64,000 nucleotides of DNA from CAYPTB01 sp964413535 (GCA_964413535.1 CAYPTB010000032.1:186001-250000); one strand, 5' to 3'. Counted from the stretch's first letter, positions 1 through 9,070 are shown. The notes: generated by a model from the sequence alone, not told the origin. Made by a program: numbers and translations.

Positions 1-1902
1 CACGAGGACGGCGAAGCGATGCCGGATCGCCGCTCCGAGCAGTCTCGCGTAGGCGCGCTCGCTCGCGCTCCAGGCCCGGTCGAAGGCGCGCGAGGCCGGG
101 CCCAGGAGGAAGGCCAGCCCCCTGTACCCGCCGGCCACCACGAAGCCCACGCCGCGCGTCACCAGACCGATCGGGACGAGGAGCGCGCGCGCGCCGATCG
201 TGAGCACGTTCCCGGGTCCGTTCCACCACGACCACCGGATCCCGTGCCGAGGCGAGGGCGGTCGCTCCTGCTCGCCCGCGCGCAGCTTTCCCCCCACGAG
301 CCACGCGCGGGAAGCGAGCATCGGGATGAAGAGCACGGCGACGACGAGCGAAACCAAGAGCGACGTGACGACCGTCAACGCCTGGTCGCCGAAGATCTGG
401 CCGGCGATCCCGGTGACGAAGACGATGGGCGCGAAGACGGCGATCGTGGTCAGGGTCGAGGAAGTGACTGCTCCGGCCACTTCGCGCACGCCGCGCACGG
501 CGGCCCGTTCCAGCGAATCCCCCTCCTCGCGGCAGCGCGTGATCGACTCGAGCACGACGATCGCGTTGTCGACCAGCATCCCCACGCCGAGCGCGAGCCC
601 GCCGAGCGACATGATGTTCAAGCTCACGTCGAAGACGAACATCGGCGCAAAGGTCACGACGACGGAGATCGGGATCGAGAGTCCGATGATGAACGTCGCC
701 GACAGGCGGCGGAGGAAGATCCAGATCACGATCACGGCGAGCAGCGAACCCAGGACGGCCGCGCTCTTCACGTCGTCGACGGCGTTGCTGATGAACGTCG
801 ACTGATCGGAGAGGAGCTCGAGCTGGAGCTCCTTTCGCATGCGGAAGGCCATGTACCCGGTCTTCTCGCGCTCCTCCCACGTGACCCCGCCGTCGCCGTC
901 GGCCTCGCGTTTGAGGGCGGCGGCGACCAACGCCCGCCCTTCGGGCGTGCCGAAGACGGTCTCGTTCAGCGCCTTCGCGAGCTGGACGATGTTCGCGCCC
1001 GCCTCGCGGTAGATCGCGATCTCGACCATTTCGCCGCCCCCGAGGTGGCTGACGACTTCGCGCTTCTTGTGCGTGCGCTCGACCTCAGCCACGTCGCGTA
1101 TGCGGATCGCCGCGTCGCCGCGGCGCAGGACGGCCAGATCTTCGATCTCCGCGACGGTGCGGAACTCGTTCAGCGTCCGCACGAGGTACTCGGTCGAGCC
1201 CTCCAGGAGGGAGCCGCCCGAAGCGTTGATGTTCTCCTGGGCCAGGCGATTGGAGAGCGCGCTTGGATCGATCTGCCGCGCGGCGAGCTTGAAGGGATCG
1301 ACCCGGACGTGGATCTCCTCCTCGAGGCCGCCGCGCACTTGCACCGCCGCCACTCCCGCTATGGCTTCGAGCTCGCGCTTGATGCGGTTCTCGGCGAGCC
1401 AGCGGACGTGGATCAAGTCCGTCTCTCCGCCGGGGCCGCGCGCCGAAGTGATCCCGATGCGCAGGATGGGATCGAGGTTCGGGTCGTAGCGCAGGATCAG
1501 GGGCCGTTCCGCGCCGCGCGGCAACAGGACGCTGTCGAGCTTCTCGCGCACGTCCTGGACCGCGAAGGTCATGGGCGTGCCCCAGTCGAAGTCGAGCAGC
1601 ACGTCGGAAGTGCTCGCGCGACTGATGGAGCTCGTGCGCACGAGGTTCGGCAGCGTGCTGAGCGCCTCTTGGATGCGCTCCGAGACGCGCTCTTCGATGT
1701 CCTCGGGCGCGGCCCCCGGCCAACTCGTGCGCACGGTCAGCGTCGGATAGCTGATCTCGGGCAAGAGGTCGACGGACAGCTTCGAGAAGCTGACCAGCCC
1801 GAAGACCGCGGCCGCGAGCACGAACATCGTGATCGCGATCGGACGACGCGTGATGAACGCCATCGTCCCCTGCGGAGTGTCGCCCCGGGTCGGTGCGTCC
1901 AC
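1..1902 (-). CDS. RND-family efflux transporter, inner-membrane subunit (partial, C-terminus outside window)
   Basis: Proton-driven inner-membrane pump of the AcrB/MdtB (HAE1) class, partner of the membrane fusion protein just upstream. About 634 codons are visible. The N-terminus gives ITRRPIAITMFVLAAAVFGL, the first transmembrane helix, followed by SVDLLPEISYPTLTVRT and GAAPEDIEERVSERI, typical of the porter domain start. The TM4 motif GMLVDNAIVVLESI lies at about residue 430 and carries the conserved Asp of the proton relay region. The reading frame is still open at base 1, so roughly the second half, including the duplicated porter and TM7-12, is missing from view. Start: GTG at 1902 is 4 bases after the stop of the preceding gene; the in-frame ATG at 1863 is an alternative that removes 13 residues. 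Substrate unknown. Confidence 0.9.
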   Translation of the reverse strand, partial: MDAPTRGDTPQGTMAFITRRPIAITMFVLAAAVFGLVSFSKLSVDLLPEISYPTLTVRTSWPGAAPEDIEERVSERIQEALSTLPNLVRTSSISRASTSDVLLDFDWGTPMTFAVQDVREKLDSVLLPRGAERPLILRYDPNLDPILRIGITSARGPGGETDLIHVRWLAENRIKRELEAIAGVAAVQVRGGLEEEIHVRVDPFKLAARQIDPSALSNRLAQENINASGGSLLEGSTEYLVRTLNEFRTVAEIEDLAVLRRGDAAIRIRDVAEVERTHKKREVVSHLGGGEMVEIAIYREAGANIVQLAKALNETVFGTPEGRALVAAALKREADGDGGVTWEEREKTGYMAFRMRKELQLELLSDQSTFISNAVDDVKSAAVLGSLLAVIVIWIFLRRLSATFIIGLSIPISVVVTFAPMFVFDVSLNIMSLGGLALGVGMLVDNAIVVLESITRCREEGDSLERAAVRGVREVAGAVTSSTLTTIAVFAPIVFVTGIAGQIFGDQALTVVTSLLVSLVVAVLFIPMLASRAWLVGGKLRAGEQERPPSPRHGIRWSWWNGPGNVLTIGARALLVPIGLVTRGVGFVVAGGYRGLAFLLGPASRAFDRAWSASERAYARLLGAAIRHRFAVLV

Positions 1903-1906
1903 GCCG

Positions 1907-3352
1907 TTACTCGACGGCCTCGGGGTCGGCCACCGGGTCTGCTTCGTCGTCCGTACCCGCGTCCGGAGTCGGGATCTCGGACTCCACCGCGTCCACCTTC
2001 GGCGCCTCGTAGGCTTCGACGGTGATCGGGGCGCCGTCCGCGAGTTCGCGTGCTCCGACCGAGACGATCTCGTCGCCGGGAGCCAGGACCCCGTCGCCCA
2101 GGACGACGATCTCGACGAAGTCGTCGTCGGCATAGCCCTCCGCGACGTCGACCCGGTGAGCGATCCCGTCGCGTGCGACGAGCACGAAGCTCTGGTCGGC
2201 TTCGCGCCTCACGGCGCGCTTGGGCGCGACCAGGGCGTCGGGATGCCGATCCGTCACGATGGACAGACGCACCAGCATCCCCGGCAGGAGCCGCGGTTCG
2301 GTCCTGCCCTCGGGCGCGATCGAAAGGCTGGCGGTGACGCGGAACGAACCCGAGTTCGCGTCGACGGTCGGACTGACGCGTTGGATGGTTCCGGCGAACA
2401 CGTGCCCCGGGAGGGCCTCCGCCACCGCGCTGACCCCCAGGGGACCGGAACGGCCGTGTCCGTTGCCCGGCTCGAGGCCGTCCGTGAAGAGCTCGAGCTC
2501 GCGCTGCGGGCGGTGGAAGACGGCGCGCAAGTTCCGGACGTCGGTCAGCACGTACACGGCGCTGCTGCCGGCCATGTCGCCGACGCGGATCGATCTCGAT
2601 GCGATCACGCCGTCGAACGGAGCGCGAATCTCCGTGTGCTCGCGGGTGACGCGGGCCCGTTCGAGGGCGACTTCCGCCCGCGACACGGCGATCGCGGTGT
2701 CGCGCTCCTCCACCTCGGACTTCTTCCACGCCAGCTCGGCCTGCACGACCTCGTGTCGCCGGCGCTCGAGCTCGAGCCCGCTCGTTTCGAGAGCTTGCTC
2801 GGAGAGCGCACTCGGCTTCGCCTCCCCGCCGAACAGGCGCTGGTTGCGGTCGTGGTCGCGCAGAGCCTGGTCGGCCGCGAGCTTCGCGTTGTCGATCGCC
2901 GCCCGGGCCTCCTGCACCGCGATCCCCGCGCTCTCGGCGCGGTTCTTCGCCTCGTCGAGCGCCACCTCGGCGTCGCGGGCCGCGAGCGTCGTGTCCCGGT
3001 CGTCGAGGCGAGCGAGCACCTCGCCCGCGGCGACGTGATCCCCTTCCTCGGCCAGGACCTCGACCACGATGCCGCTCGTGCGCGGGAAGAGGGCGATCTC
3101 GGCTTCCGACTCGATCACGGTGGTGGTCTCGAGCAGGCGGACCATCTCGCGCCGGACGATGGGCGTCGTGCGCACGCGCGGCGCCTCGCGTTGGCGCGCT
3201 CCCGACGCCAGGGCGTCGCGATCCGCGCCGGGGTCGACCGACACCGAGCAGGATGCGAGGAGCGCCGCGGCCGCCGCGGTGCTCGCAACGATGCCTGGAG
3301 AGAAGAAGGAGAACGGAGTGGAGCGCGGGCTCCGGGTGAGGCTCGAGCGCAT
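1907..3352 (-). CDS. RND efflux membrane fusion lipoprotein (HlyD/AcrA type)
   Basis: Periplasmic adaptor that would link the RND pump encoded immediately downstream to an outer-membrane channel. From the ATG at 3352 the protein has 481 residues. A signal peptide ends in a lipobox-like LLASC, so it is probably lipid-anchored. The biotinyl-lipoyl half domain begins at SEAEIALFPRTSGIVVEVLAEEGDHVAAGEVLARLDD. A long alpha-helical hairpin follows, and the second lipoyl half (TEIRAPFDGVIASRSIRVGD) leads into the beta-barrel and membrane-proximal domains. The C-terminal 35 residues are acidic and low-complexity, unusual for the family. The frame is open upstream to about 3484, but those residues precede the signal peptide and overlap the divergent moeA start, so I use 3352. 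No outer-membrane factor gene is visible. A purine-rich ribosome site is not evident. Confidence 0.9.
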   Translation of the reverse strand: MRSSLTRSPRSTPFSFFSPGIVASTAAAAALLASCSVSVDPGADRDALASGARQREAPRVRTTPIVRREMVRLLETTTVIESEAEIALFPRTSGIVVEVLAEEGDHVAAGEVLARLDDRDTTLAARDAEVALDEAKNRAESAGIAVQEARAAIDNAKLAADQALRDHDRNQRLFGGEAKPSALSEQALETSGLELERRRHEVVQAELAWKKSEVEERDTAIAVSRAEVALERARVTREHTEIRAPFDGVIASRSIRVGDMAGSSAVYVLTDVRNLRAVFHRPQRELELFTDGLEPGNGHGRSGPLGVSAVAEALPGHVFAGTIQRVSPTVDANSGSFRVTASLSIAPEGRTEPRLLPGMLVRLSIVTDRHPDALVAPKRAVRREADQSFVLVARDGIAHRVDVAEGYADDDFVEIVVLGDGVLAPGDEIVSVGARELADGAPITVEAYEAPKVDAVESEIPTPDAGTDDEADPVADPEAVE

Positions 3353-3432
3353 GGGGAGGGGAGGCGGGAAGGTGAGTGTGCGAGGGGGGGAAGCGGAGCG
3401 AGCAGTCGCCGCTTGCCCGATAGACTTTCGCG

Positions 3433-4653
3433 ATGCGCTCACCTCAAGAGGCCATGGCGGAGATTCTAGGCAGGATCCAGCCACTCCAGCACAAGGACTG
3501 TGTATCCCTGCGGGTCGCTCGAGGTCGAGTGCTCGCGAGCGACGTGCTCTCGGACGTGGACCTGCCGCCCTTCGAGAAGAGCGCGATGGACGGGTTCGCC
3601 GTGCACAGCGCCGATTTCGCCGGGGTCGCGGGAGCCCGGAACCCGGTCGAGCTGCGCGTCGTCGGCGAGTCCCGCGCCGGGGTCCCTTTCGAGGGATCCG
3701 TCGCCCGCGGGTCGTCCGTGGCGATCTACACCGGAGCCGAATTGCCCCCCGACTGCGACGCGGTCGTCATGGTGGAGGAGACCGAGCGGAGGGGAGAGCG
3801 CGTGAGCGTGTCCGGGAACCCGCGCGCCGGGGCGAACGTGAATCACCGCAGCGAGATCCTCGCGCGCGGCGCGCTGGCGCTCTCGGCCGGACGGCGGCTC
3901 GAGCCCCGCGACCTGGCGGTGCTCGCAGCCGTCGGCGCGGATCCCGTCAGCGTCCACCCCCGACCGCGAGTGAGCGTGCTCACGACCGGCGACGAGCTCG
4001 TGCCCGCCTCCGCGCTGCCGGGTCGCGGTCAGATCCGCGAGGGAAACACGCTCTACCTGGCGGCGGCCTGCGAAGCCGCCGGGTGCGAGGTGCTCGAGGT
4101 CGGCATCGTGCGCGACGATCCCGAGGTGCTGCTCGAACGCCTGGGTCGCGCGCTCGAGGCGTCCGACGCGTTGATCACGACCGGCGGAGTGAGCGTGGGC
4201 AAGTACGACCTGGTCGGGGCGGCTTTCGAACGCCTGGGAGTCGAGCCGGTCCTGCACAAGGTCGCCATCAAGCCCGGCAAGCCGATCTGGTTCGGACTGC
4301 GCGGTAGGACGCCCGTGTTCGGTCTCCCGGGCAATCCCGTGTCGAGCCTGCTCGGCTTCGAGGTCTTCGTGCGTCCGGCGCTCGCACGGCTCGGCGGCGC
4401 GGGACCCGACGAACAAGAGGAGCGCCTGCGCCGCGGCGTGTGGAACGGCCCGCCGACCGAGTCCAACACGCGCCAGCAGAACCTCCCGGCGCGCGTGCGT
4501 CAGGGCGACGACGGCTGCGATCACCTCGAGCCCGTGCGTTGGCTCGGGTCGGCCGACATCGTCGGCGCGAGCCGCGCGTCCGCCTTCGCCGTGGTCCCCC
4601 CCGAGACGGTGGTCGAGACGGGAGAGTCGATCCTGTACCGTCCGCTCGCCTGA
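3433..4653 (+). CDS. moeA: Molybdopterin molybdenumtransferase MoeA
   Basis: Cytoplasmic enzyme that inserts molybdate into adenylylated molybdopterin in the last step of molybdenum cofactor synthesis. It has 406 residues, the usual MoeA length. Visible family motifs are LPPFEKSAMDGFAV near the N-terminus, VLTTGDELV in the MoCF-binding (MogA-like) domain, ITTGGVSVGKYD, IKPGKPIWFG and the hallmark FGLPGNPVSSLLGFE. The C-terminal domain IV follows from about residue 320. It is divergent from the efflux genes and 55 bases ahead of lnt. A TAGACT hexamer at 3421-3426 could be a -10 element; if so the transcript would start at or very near the ATG. No convincing -35 is seen. No other Moco genes are present in the window. 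Confidence 0.95.
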   Translation: MRSPQEAMAEILGRIQPLQHKDCVSLRVARGRVLASDVLSDVDLPPFEKSAMDGFAVHSADFAGVAGARNPVELRVVGESRAGVPFEGSVARGSSVAIYTGAELPPDCDAVVMVEETERRGERVSVSGNPRAGANVNHRSEILARGALALSAGRRLEPRDLAVLAAVGADPVSVHPRPRVSVLTTGDELVPASALPGRGQIREGNTLYLAAACEAAGCEVLEVGIVRDDPEVLLERLGRALEASDALITTGGVSVGKYDLVGAAFERLGVEPVLHKVAIKPGKPIWFGLRGRTPVFGLPGNPVSSLLGFEVFVRPALARLGGAGPDEQEERLRRGVWNGPPTESNTRQQNLPARVRQGDDGCDHLEPVRWLGSADIVGASRASAFAVVPPETVVETGESILYRPLA

Positions 4654-4708
4654 GGCCGCGGCTCCGCGCGCGCCCTCGCCTCGAGAAGCTCCCGGTCCGT
4701 ACAGGGCG

Positions 4709-6445
4709 ATGCAGCACGACACGCCGATGGTGGAGGGCGAGCTCGGCCGCGTGCCCCGCTTCCTCCTCGCGCTGGCCGCGTTCGGTCTCCTGTTCCTCGG
4801 AAGCCCCGGCATCGCGAGCGCCGAGGGCTCGACCGTCCTGGCCGTGTCGGGCATCGCCCTCTGGGGTGCAGTCGCGAGCCGTCCGGGGCGAGGCGCCTTC
4901 CTCTCCGAATGGCTGGCCGGCGCGCTGGGCCTGACCCCCATCGTCTGGTGGATCGGCTACGTCTCGGCTCCGGCGCTCGTCGCGTGGGTGGGGCCCGGAA
5001 CCGGGGTCTACGCGGCCCTGGCGGGAGCCGCGCTGCGCCGACTCGCTCGCCGCGTTCCACTCGCGCTGGCGGTGCCCCTCGCCTGGATCTTCGCGGAGAC
5101 GCTGCGCGCCGTGATCCCTCCTCCGCTCGGGCTCGGATGGCTGCGCCTCGGGCACTACGCGCACGACCACCTGTGGTACTCGGGCGGCGCGCGCGTGTTC
5201 GGCGTGCAAGGGCTCGGCTTCTGCCTCGCGCTCGTCGGCGGCGCGCTCGCGCAAGTCGCACGCAGGCCCGTCGTCCGAACACTGCCGCTCGCCGTCGGCG
5301 CGCTCGGAATCGCTCTTCCCGCTCTGTGCGCGGTCGTCACGCGTCCGCCCGCGACGACCGACGGTCCACGCCTCCTCTTGGTTCAGCCCGGCATCCCCCA
5401 GCAGCGCAAGCACTCCCCGGGCACGTGGCAGGAGCTGCTCGAGCACGGCATCGCCGTGACGCGTGCCGGGCTCGCCGCGAGCGCCGCGCCGCCGGACCTC
5501 GTGTGTTGGGGCGAGACCATGCTCACGATCCCGATCGCGCACCGAGACCTCGTCTCCGCGCTCGCGGCCGGTCCCGTGCGCGATCCCGAGGCCGCCGCGG
5601 ATCGGATCGTGGACCCGAGCTACGGCGAGCGCCTGCTCGCGTTCGAGCGCGAATGGGTGCGCGGCGCGATCCTCGGAGTTCCGTCCGCGGGGAGTCCGGT
5701 CGACACGCTCCTGCCGGAGGGCACGCGGTTCCTCGCTGGAGCGCTCGAGATCCTCGCGCGGGACGGTCGCTTGCTGGAGCGCAACTCCGTGTTCCTGTGG
5801 GAGCCCGACGGCTCGCGTCAACCCGCGGTCGGCAAGCAGCACCTCGTGCCCGGCGCGGAGACGATGCACGGGCTCGAGCGCTTCGAATGGGTGCGCGACC
5901 TGTGCGAGCGGTTCGTCTCCTACGTCCCGTCCCTGACGCCCTTCGAGTCGGTCGGAGCGCTCACGCTCGCGGCGCGCGATGGCCAGAGCTTCCGGTTCGG
6001 AGTGAGCGTGTGCTTCGACAACGCCTTCGTCGATCCCTTCGTCGACGCCGTGCGCGAGCACGACGTCGACTTCCACCTCGTCCTCTCCAACGAAGCCTGG
6101 TACCTCGACAGCTGCGAGCTCGACCAGATGGTCGCCTTCACGCGGCTCGCCGCGATCGCGACCGGCCGCTCGATCGCCCGCGCGACGAACTCCGGCGTCA
6201 CGCTGGTGATGGGCGCGGACGGGCGCGAGCTCGACCGGCTCGTCGTCGACGGCCGCGATCGCCTGGTCGGCGGCGCGCTGAGCTCGCTGGTCCCGGTGCC
6301 GATCCGACCGGCGGCGGGCCCCGCTCCGAGCCCCCCGTTCGTCCGTTGGAGGCCGCTGTGGCTCGGCGCCTGGATCCTCGTTCCGGCCCTGCTGCTCGGT
6401 TGGTGCGGGAAAACGAGCCGTAACCGAGGTCTCGAGCGAGGTTAG
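4709..6445 (+). CDS. lnt: Apolipoprotein N-acyltransferase
   Basis: Integral inner-membrane enzyme that adds the third acyl chain to lipoproteins before Lol export. It has 578 residues, slightly longer than the E. coli enzyme. The N-terminal half contains about six hydrophobic helices. The nitrilase-like domain starts near residue 215 (LLLVQPGIPQQRKHSPGTW). The catalytic triad can be placed by motif: Glu in CWGETM (about residue 268), Lys in VGKQHLVPGAE (about 376) and Cys in VSVCFDNAF (about 435). A final helix, WLGAWILVPALLLGW, anchors the C-terminus. A TTG at 5096-5098 and other internal starts are less likely because they would remove helices. The window encodes at least five predicted lipoproteins that would be substrates. 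Confidence 0.93.
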   Translation: MQHDTPMVEGELGRVPRFLLALAAFGLLFLGSPGIASAEGSTVLAVSGIALWGAVASRPGRGAFLSEWLAGALGLTPIVWWIGYVSAPALVAWVGPGTGVYAALAGAALRRLARRVPLALAVPLAWIFAETLRAVIPPPLGLGWLRLGHYAHDHLWYSGGARVFGVQGLGFCLALVGGALAQVARRPVVRTLPLAVGALGIALPALCAVVTRPPATTDGPRLLLVQPGIPQQRKHSPGTWQELLEHGIAVTRAGLAASAAPPDLVCWGETMLTIPIAHRDLVSALAAGPVRDPEAAADRIVDPSYGERLLAFEREWVRGAILGVPSAGSPVDTLLPEGTRFLAGALEILARDGRLLERNSVFLWEPDGSRQPAVGKQHLVPGAETMHGLERFEWVRDLCERFVSYVPSLTPFESVGALTLAARDGQSFRFGVSVCFDNAFVDPFVDAVREHDVDFHLVLSNEAWYLDSCELDQMVAFTRLAAIATGRSIARATNSGVTLVMGADGRELDRLVVDGRDRLVGGALSSLVPVPIRPAAGPAPSPPFVRWRPLWLGAWILVPALLLGWCGKTSRNRGLERG

Positions 6446-6483
6446 TCTCGAGAGATCCGGCGTCGGCGGTGGTTCCTTCGCGC

Positions 6484-6513
6484 TTGACCGCTTGCTCGCA
6501 CCCTCCCTATAGT
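6484..6513 (+). promoter_or_regulatory. Predicted sigma70-type promoter for the coiled-coil/small membrane protein pair
   Basis: TTGACC (6484-6489) and TATAGT (6508-6513) are separated by 18 bases and lie about 120 bases upstream of the ATG at 6632, in the only sizeable gap between lnt and that gene. Position and box quality support it; there is no experimental evidence. Confidence 0.5.
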
Positions 6514-6631
6514 CGCGCGCTCGCCGCGACTTCAGCGATCGAGCGCGGTAGACCCTTCCGAGGAAAGTCGTTACGAAAACCAGTCCGGCCCCTGGCGAGA
6601 CCCACCCCTCGAGACCCCTGCGCGCAAGAGC

Positions 6632-7486
6632 ATGAGCCCCATCGGAAAGATCTTCATCGTCGTCAACTTGGCCCTCTCGGCGGCCTTCCTCGGCTGGGCG
6701 TCGAACATCGTCGCGACGAGCCAGGACTTCAAGAAGCAACGCGACGAGCTCGAAGTCGCTTCAGTGAGCGAGAAGAAGACGCTCGAGGACGAGCTCGCCA
6801 AAGCGCGCACCGAGCTGAACGCCGTGCGCCAGGACAAGCAGGTTCTCGCCGACGAGCGCGACGATCAGAAGAGCCGCGCGGACCGCGCCGAGAACGACCG
6901 CAATCAGCTAGCGTCGGAGAACGCGCAGCTCCGCAACGACCTGACGCGCATCGGGAGCTCGCTCGACGACTACAACAAACAGCTCGAGGCGTTCAAGACG
7001 AGCGCGCAGCGCGACACCGACGCGCGGCTGGCGGCCGAGCGCGAGCGCAACGACGCCGTTCAAGCCCAGCGAGACGCGGAGATCGCCCTGCGGGACGCCC
7101 AGGGCGCGGCGAGCGCGGCGGAAGCGCGCACGGCGGAACTGGGGGGCGAGGTCGACGCGGCCAAGGCCTCGATCGCGAGCCTGGAGGCCCTGCGGGACAC
7201 GATGGTCGCGAAGTACAACATCTCTCTCCCCGAAGTCTGGGCCCAGCCGGACATCGACGGCGCCGTGACCAGCGTGAAGACGGATCTCGCTCCCGGTCTG
7301 GTCGCGATCAACAAGGGTTCCGACCACGGCGTCCGGCGCGGCACGACCTTCGAGATCTTCAACGGCCAGACGTACAAGGGCCAGGTGCGCGTGGAGCTGG
7401 TCCACCCGACCTGGTGCTCGGCCATCATCGTTCGCACGGCGAACGGGCCCATGAGCCAAGGCGACAGCGCCGCCACCAATTTGTAG
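6632..7486 (+). CDS. Membrane-anchored coiled-coil protein with C-terminal beta domain, unknown function
   Basis: 284 residues. The N-terminus is a single membrane anchor (IFIVVNLALSAAFLGWASNIV), followed by a long charged coiled coil from about residue 30 to 190, rich in Glu, Arg, Gln and Ala. A compact C-terminal domain of about 80 residues contains DLAPGLVAINKGSDHGVRRGTTFEIF. This C-terminal segment resembles the short beta-barrel seen in other envelope proteins with a GLVAINKGSxxGVxxG pattern, as in MreC-like proteins, but I do not assign a family. It is followed 11 bases later by a small membrane-protein gene, and the mre cluster begins beyond. A structural role in the envelope is inference. 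The region is not a chromosome-partition SMC: it has no ATPase motifs. Confidence 0.8.
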   Translation: MSPIGKIFIVVNLALSAAFLGWASNIVATSQDFKKQRDELEVASVSEKKTLEDELAKARTELNAVRQDKQVLADERDDQKSRADRAENDRNQLASENAQLRNDLTRIGSSLDDYNKQLEAFKTSAQRDTDARLAAERERNDAVQAQRDAEIALRDAQGAASAAEARTAELGGEVDAAKASIASLEALRDTMVAKYNISLPEVWAQPDIDGAVTSVKTDLAPGLVAINKGSDHGVRRGTTFEIFNGQTYKGQVRVELVHPTWCSAIIVRTANGPMSQGDSAATNL

Positions 7487-7497
7487 GGGAGGACCCG

Positions 7498-7731
7498 ATG
7501 GCACGCAGTCGCAGCCGCAAGGGGGGCGCGCCCCCGCGCCAAGCGCGCGCAACGTCGCGCAAGAAGACCACGACCGTCGCCACCACCCAGGTCGAGGTCG
7601 TCGAGGAAGCCCAGAGCATGGGCACGGAAGACGCCGTCGCGATCATCACGGCCCTCCTGCTCTTCGTCGGGATCCTGTTCCTCGACTACGAGCTCGGCAC
7701 GCACTACGACCCGCACGGGCTGTTCTTCTAG
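7498..7731 (+). CDS. Small basic membrane protein, unknown function
   Basis: 77 residues starting at the ATG at 7498, preceded by a good Shine-Dalgarno site (GGGGAGGAC). The N-terminal 30 residues are strongly basic (ARSRSRKGG, SRKKTTT). One transmembrane helix, AVAIITALLLFVGILFLDYEL, spans about residues 45-65, and the protein ends in GTHYDPHGLFF. It starts 11 bases after the stop of the coiled-coil gene, so the two are probably cotranscribed. I do not recognise a family. The clear ribosome site and the helix make a real gene likely. Confidence 0.72.
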   Translation: MARSRSRKGGAPPRQARATSRKKTTTVATTQVEVVEEAQSMGTEDAVAIITALLLFVGILFLDYELGTHYDPHGLFF

Positions 7732-7815
7732 GGAGACGGCGCTCCGTCGCCGTCGCGCCGGGAGGCGCGGCGCTTCCGGGTGACGCTCGGGGCGGTCGCT
7801 CGCGCCGCGAGCGTC

Positions 7816-7843
7816 TTGCACGGCCCCCCCCCGCCGGTAGACT
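7816..7843 (+). promoter_or_regulatory. Predicted promoter of mreB with a C9 tract in the spacer
   Basis: TTGCAC (7816-7821) and TAGACT (7838-7843) are separated by 16 bases, about 62 bases upstream of the mreB ATG. The spacer contains nine consecutive C residues (7824-7832). The same TAGACT -10 occurs at two other strong promoter candidates in this window. Confidence 0.55.
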
Positions 7844-7905
7844 GCCCCCGCATCTAGGGGGGAGGTCGATGCGTCGGACTCTCTCCTCGGGTCTCCTTGC
7901 CTGCG

Positions 7906-8970
7906 ATGGGAAACGTACTGAAACCGCTGGAGTGGTTGTTCGGTCGCTTTTCCGTCGACATGGGGATCGACCTCGGAACCGCCAATACGCTCGTCTGCGT
8001 GCGCGGGCGCGGCATCGTCCTCAACGAGCCGAGCGTCGTGGCCGTCAAGAAGGGCACGAACGAGGTGCTGCTCGGCGGCATGGCGGTGGGAAACGCGGCC
8101 AAGGCGATGCTCGGCAAGACGCCGGGCAACATCGAAGCGATTCGACCGCTGCGGCACGGAGTGATCGCGGACTTCGAGATCACCGAGAAGATGCTGCGCT
8201 ACTTCATCGCCAAGGTGCACGACGGGCGCCAATGGGTGAAACCGCGCGTCGTGATCTCGGTGCCGACCGGGATCACGGCGGTCGAGCGGCGGGCCGTGAT
8301 CCACTCGGCCGAGCGCGCGGGAGCGCGCAAGGTCTACCTGATCGACGAGCCGATGGCGGCCGGCATCGGCATCGATCTGCCCGTGACGGAAGCGCGCGGC
8401 TCGTTGATCGTGGACATCGGCGGCGGCACGACCGAGGTCGCGGTCATCTCGCTGGCCGGGTCGGTCGTCGCGACCTCGCTGCGCGTGGCGGGCGACGAGT
8501 TGGACGAGGCGATCGTCTCGCACCTTCGACGCCATCACAACCTGCTCATCGGTGAGCAGTCGGCCGAGCGCATCAAGCTCACCATCGGCTCCGCCTGGCA
8601 CCTCGAGCAGGAGCTCTCGATGGAGGTCAAGGGCCGTGATTCCGTCACCGGCCTGCCGCGTCGAGCCACCGTCACGTCGATCGAGATCCGCGAGGCGCTG
8701 ACCGATCCGGTGCGGCAGATCTGCGAGTGCATCCGGCACGTGCTCGAGGAGGCGCCGCCCGAGATCTCCGCCGACCTGGTGGACTCTGGCATCGCCATCG
8801 TCGGCGGTGGAGCCTTGCTCCAGGGCATTGCCGAAGCCATCACCGATCACATCGGGATCCCGGCGCGGGTCGTGCCCGATCCGCTCACGGCCGTCGCGCG
8901 CGGCACCGCCGTCTTCCTCGACAAGCTCGAGGTCTTCTCGCGCGTCCTCGCCACCGACGAGGACGCCTGA
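7906..8970 (+). CDS. mreB: Rod-shape determining actin homologue MreB
   Basis: Cytoplasmic actin-like ATPase that forms membrane-associated filaments directing the elongasome. 354 residues from the ATG at 7906; a TTG three codons upstream is also in frame. Motifs: MGIDLGTANTLV (phosphate 1), IVDIGGGTTEVAVISL (phosphate 2), and IVGGGALLQGI plus ARGTAVFLD near the C-terminus. An amphipathic N-terminus (VLKPLEWLFGRFS) fits membrane binding. It heads a cluster with mreC, mreD, PBP2 and rodA, but is separated from mreC by 248 bases packed with inverted repeats, so it may be regulated apart from them. Confidence 0.97.
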   Translation: MGNVLKPLEWLFGRFSVDMGIDLGTANTLVCVRGRGIVLNEPSVVAVKKGTNEVLLGGMAVGNAAKAMLGKTPGNIEAIRPLRHGVIADFEITEKMLRYFIAKVHDGRQWVKPRVVISVPTGITAVERRAVIHSAERAGARKVYLIDEPMAAGIGIDLPVTEARGSLIVDIGGGTTEVAVISLAGSVVATSLRVAGDELDEAIVSHLRRHHNLLIGEQSAERIKLTIGSAWHLEQELSMEVKGRDSVTGLPRRATVTSIEIREALTDPVRQICECIRHVLEEAPPEISADLVDSGIAIVGGGALLQGIAEAITDHIGIPARVVPDPLTAVARGTAVFLDKLEVFSRVLATDEDA

Positions 8971-8999
8971 GCCGAGCACCCGGGAAGCGCCGAGCCTGC

Positions 9000-9070
9000 C
9001 CGCGTGCGCACGCGGACGACCGCGGTCGTGGCTCCAGGGCAACGCGCATGCGCCCAAACTGCCAGGGCAG
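9000..9070. repeat. Cluster of four perfect inverted repeats between mreB and mreC
   Basis: Within 71 bases there are four perfect dyads: CCGCGTGCGCACGCGG (9000-9015), directly abutting ACGACCGCGGTCGT (9016-9029), then GCGCATGCGC (9044-9053), and CTGCC-AG-GGCAG (9059-9070). There is no T tract after them, so a simple intrinsic terminator is not indicated. They could be operator sites, an RNA structure that attenuates the mreC transcript, or protein-binding sites. Confidence 0.6.

Noticed and set aside
19..2025. Long plus-strand open frame opposite the RND gene
   Set aside because: Antisense frame rich in Arg, Asp and Gly; the minus strand encodes a clear RND transporter with the TM4 motif and the adjoining adaptor gene.
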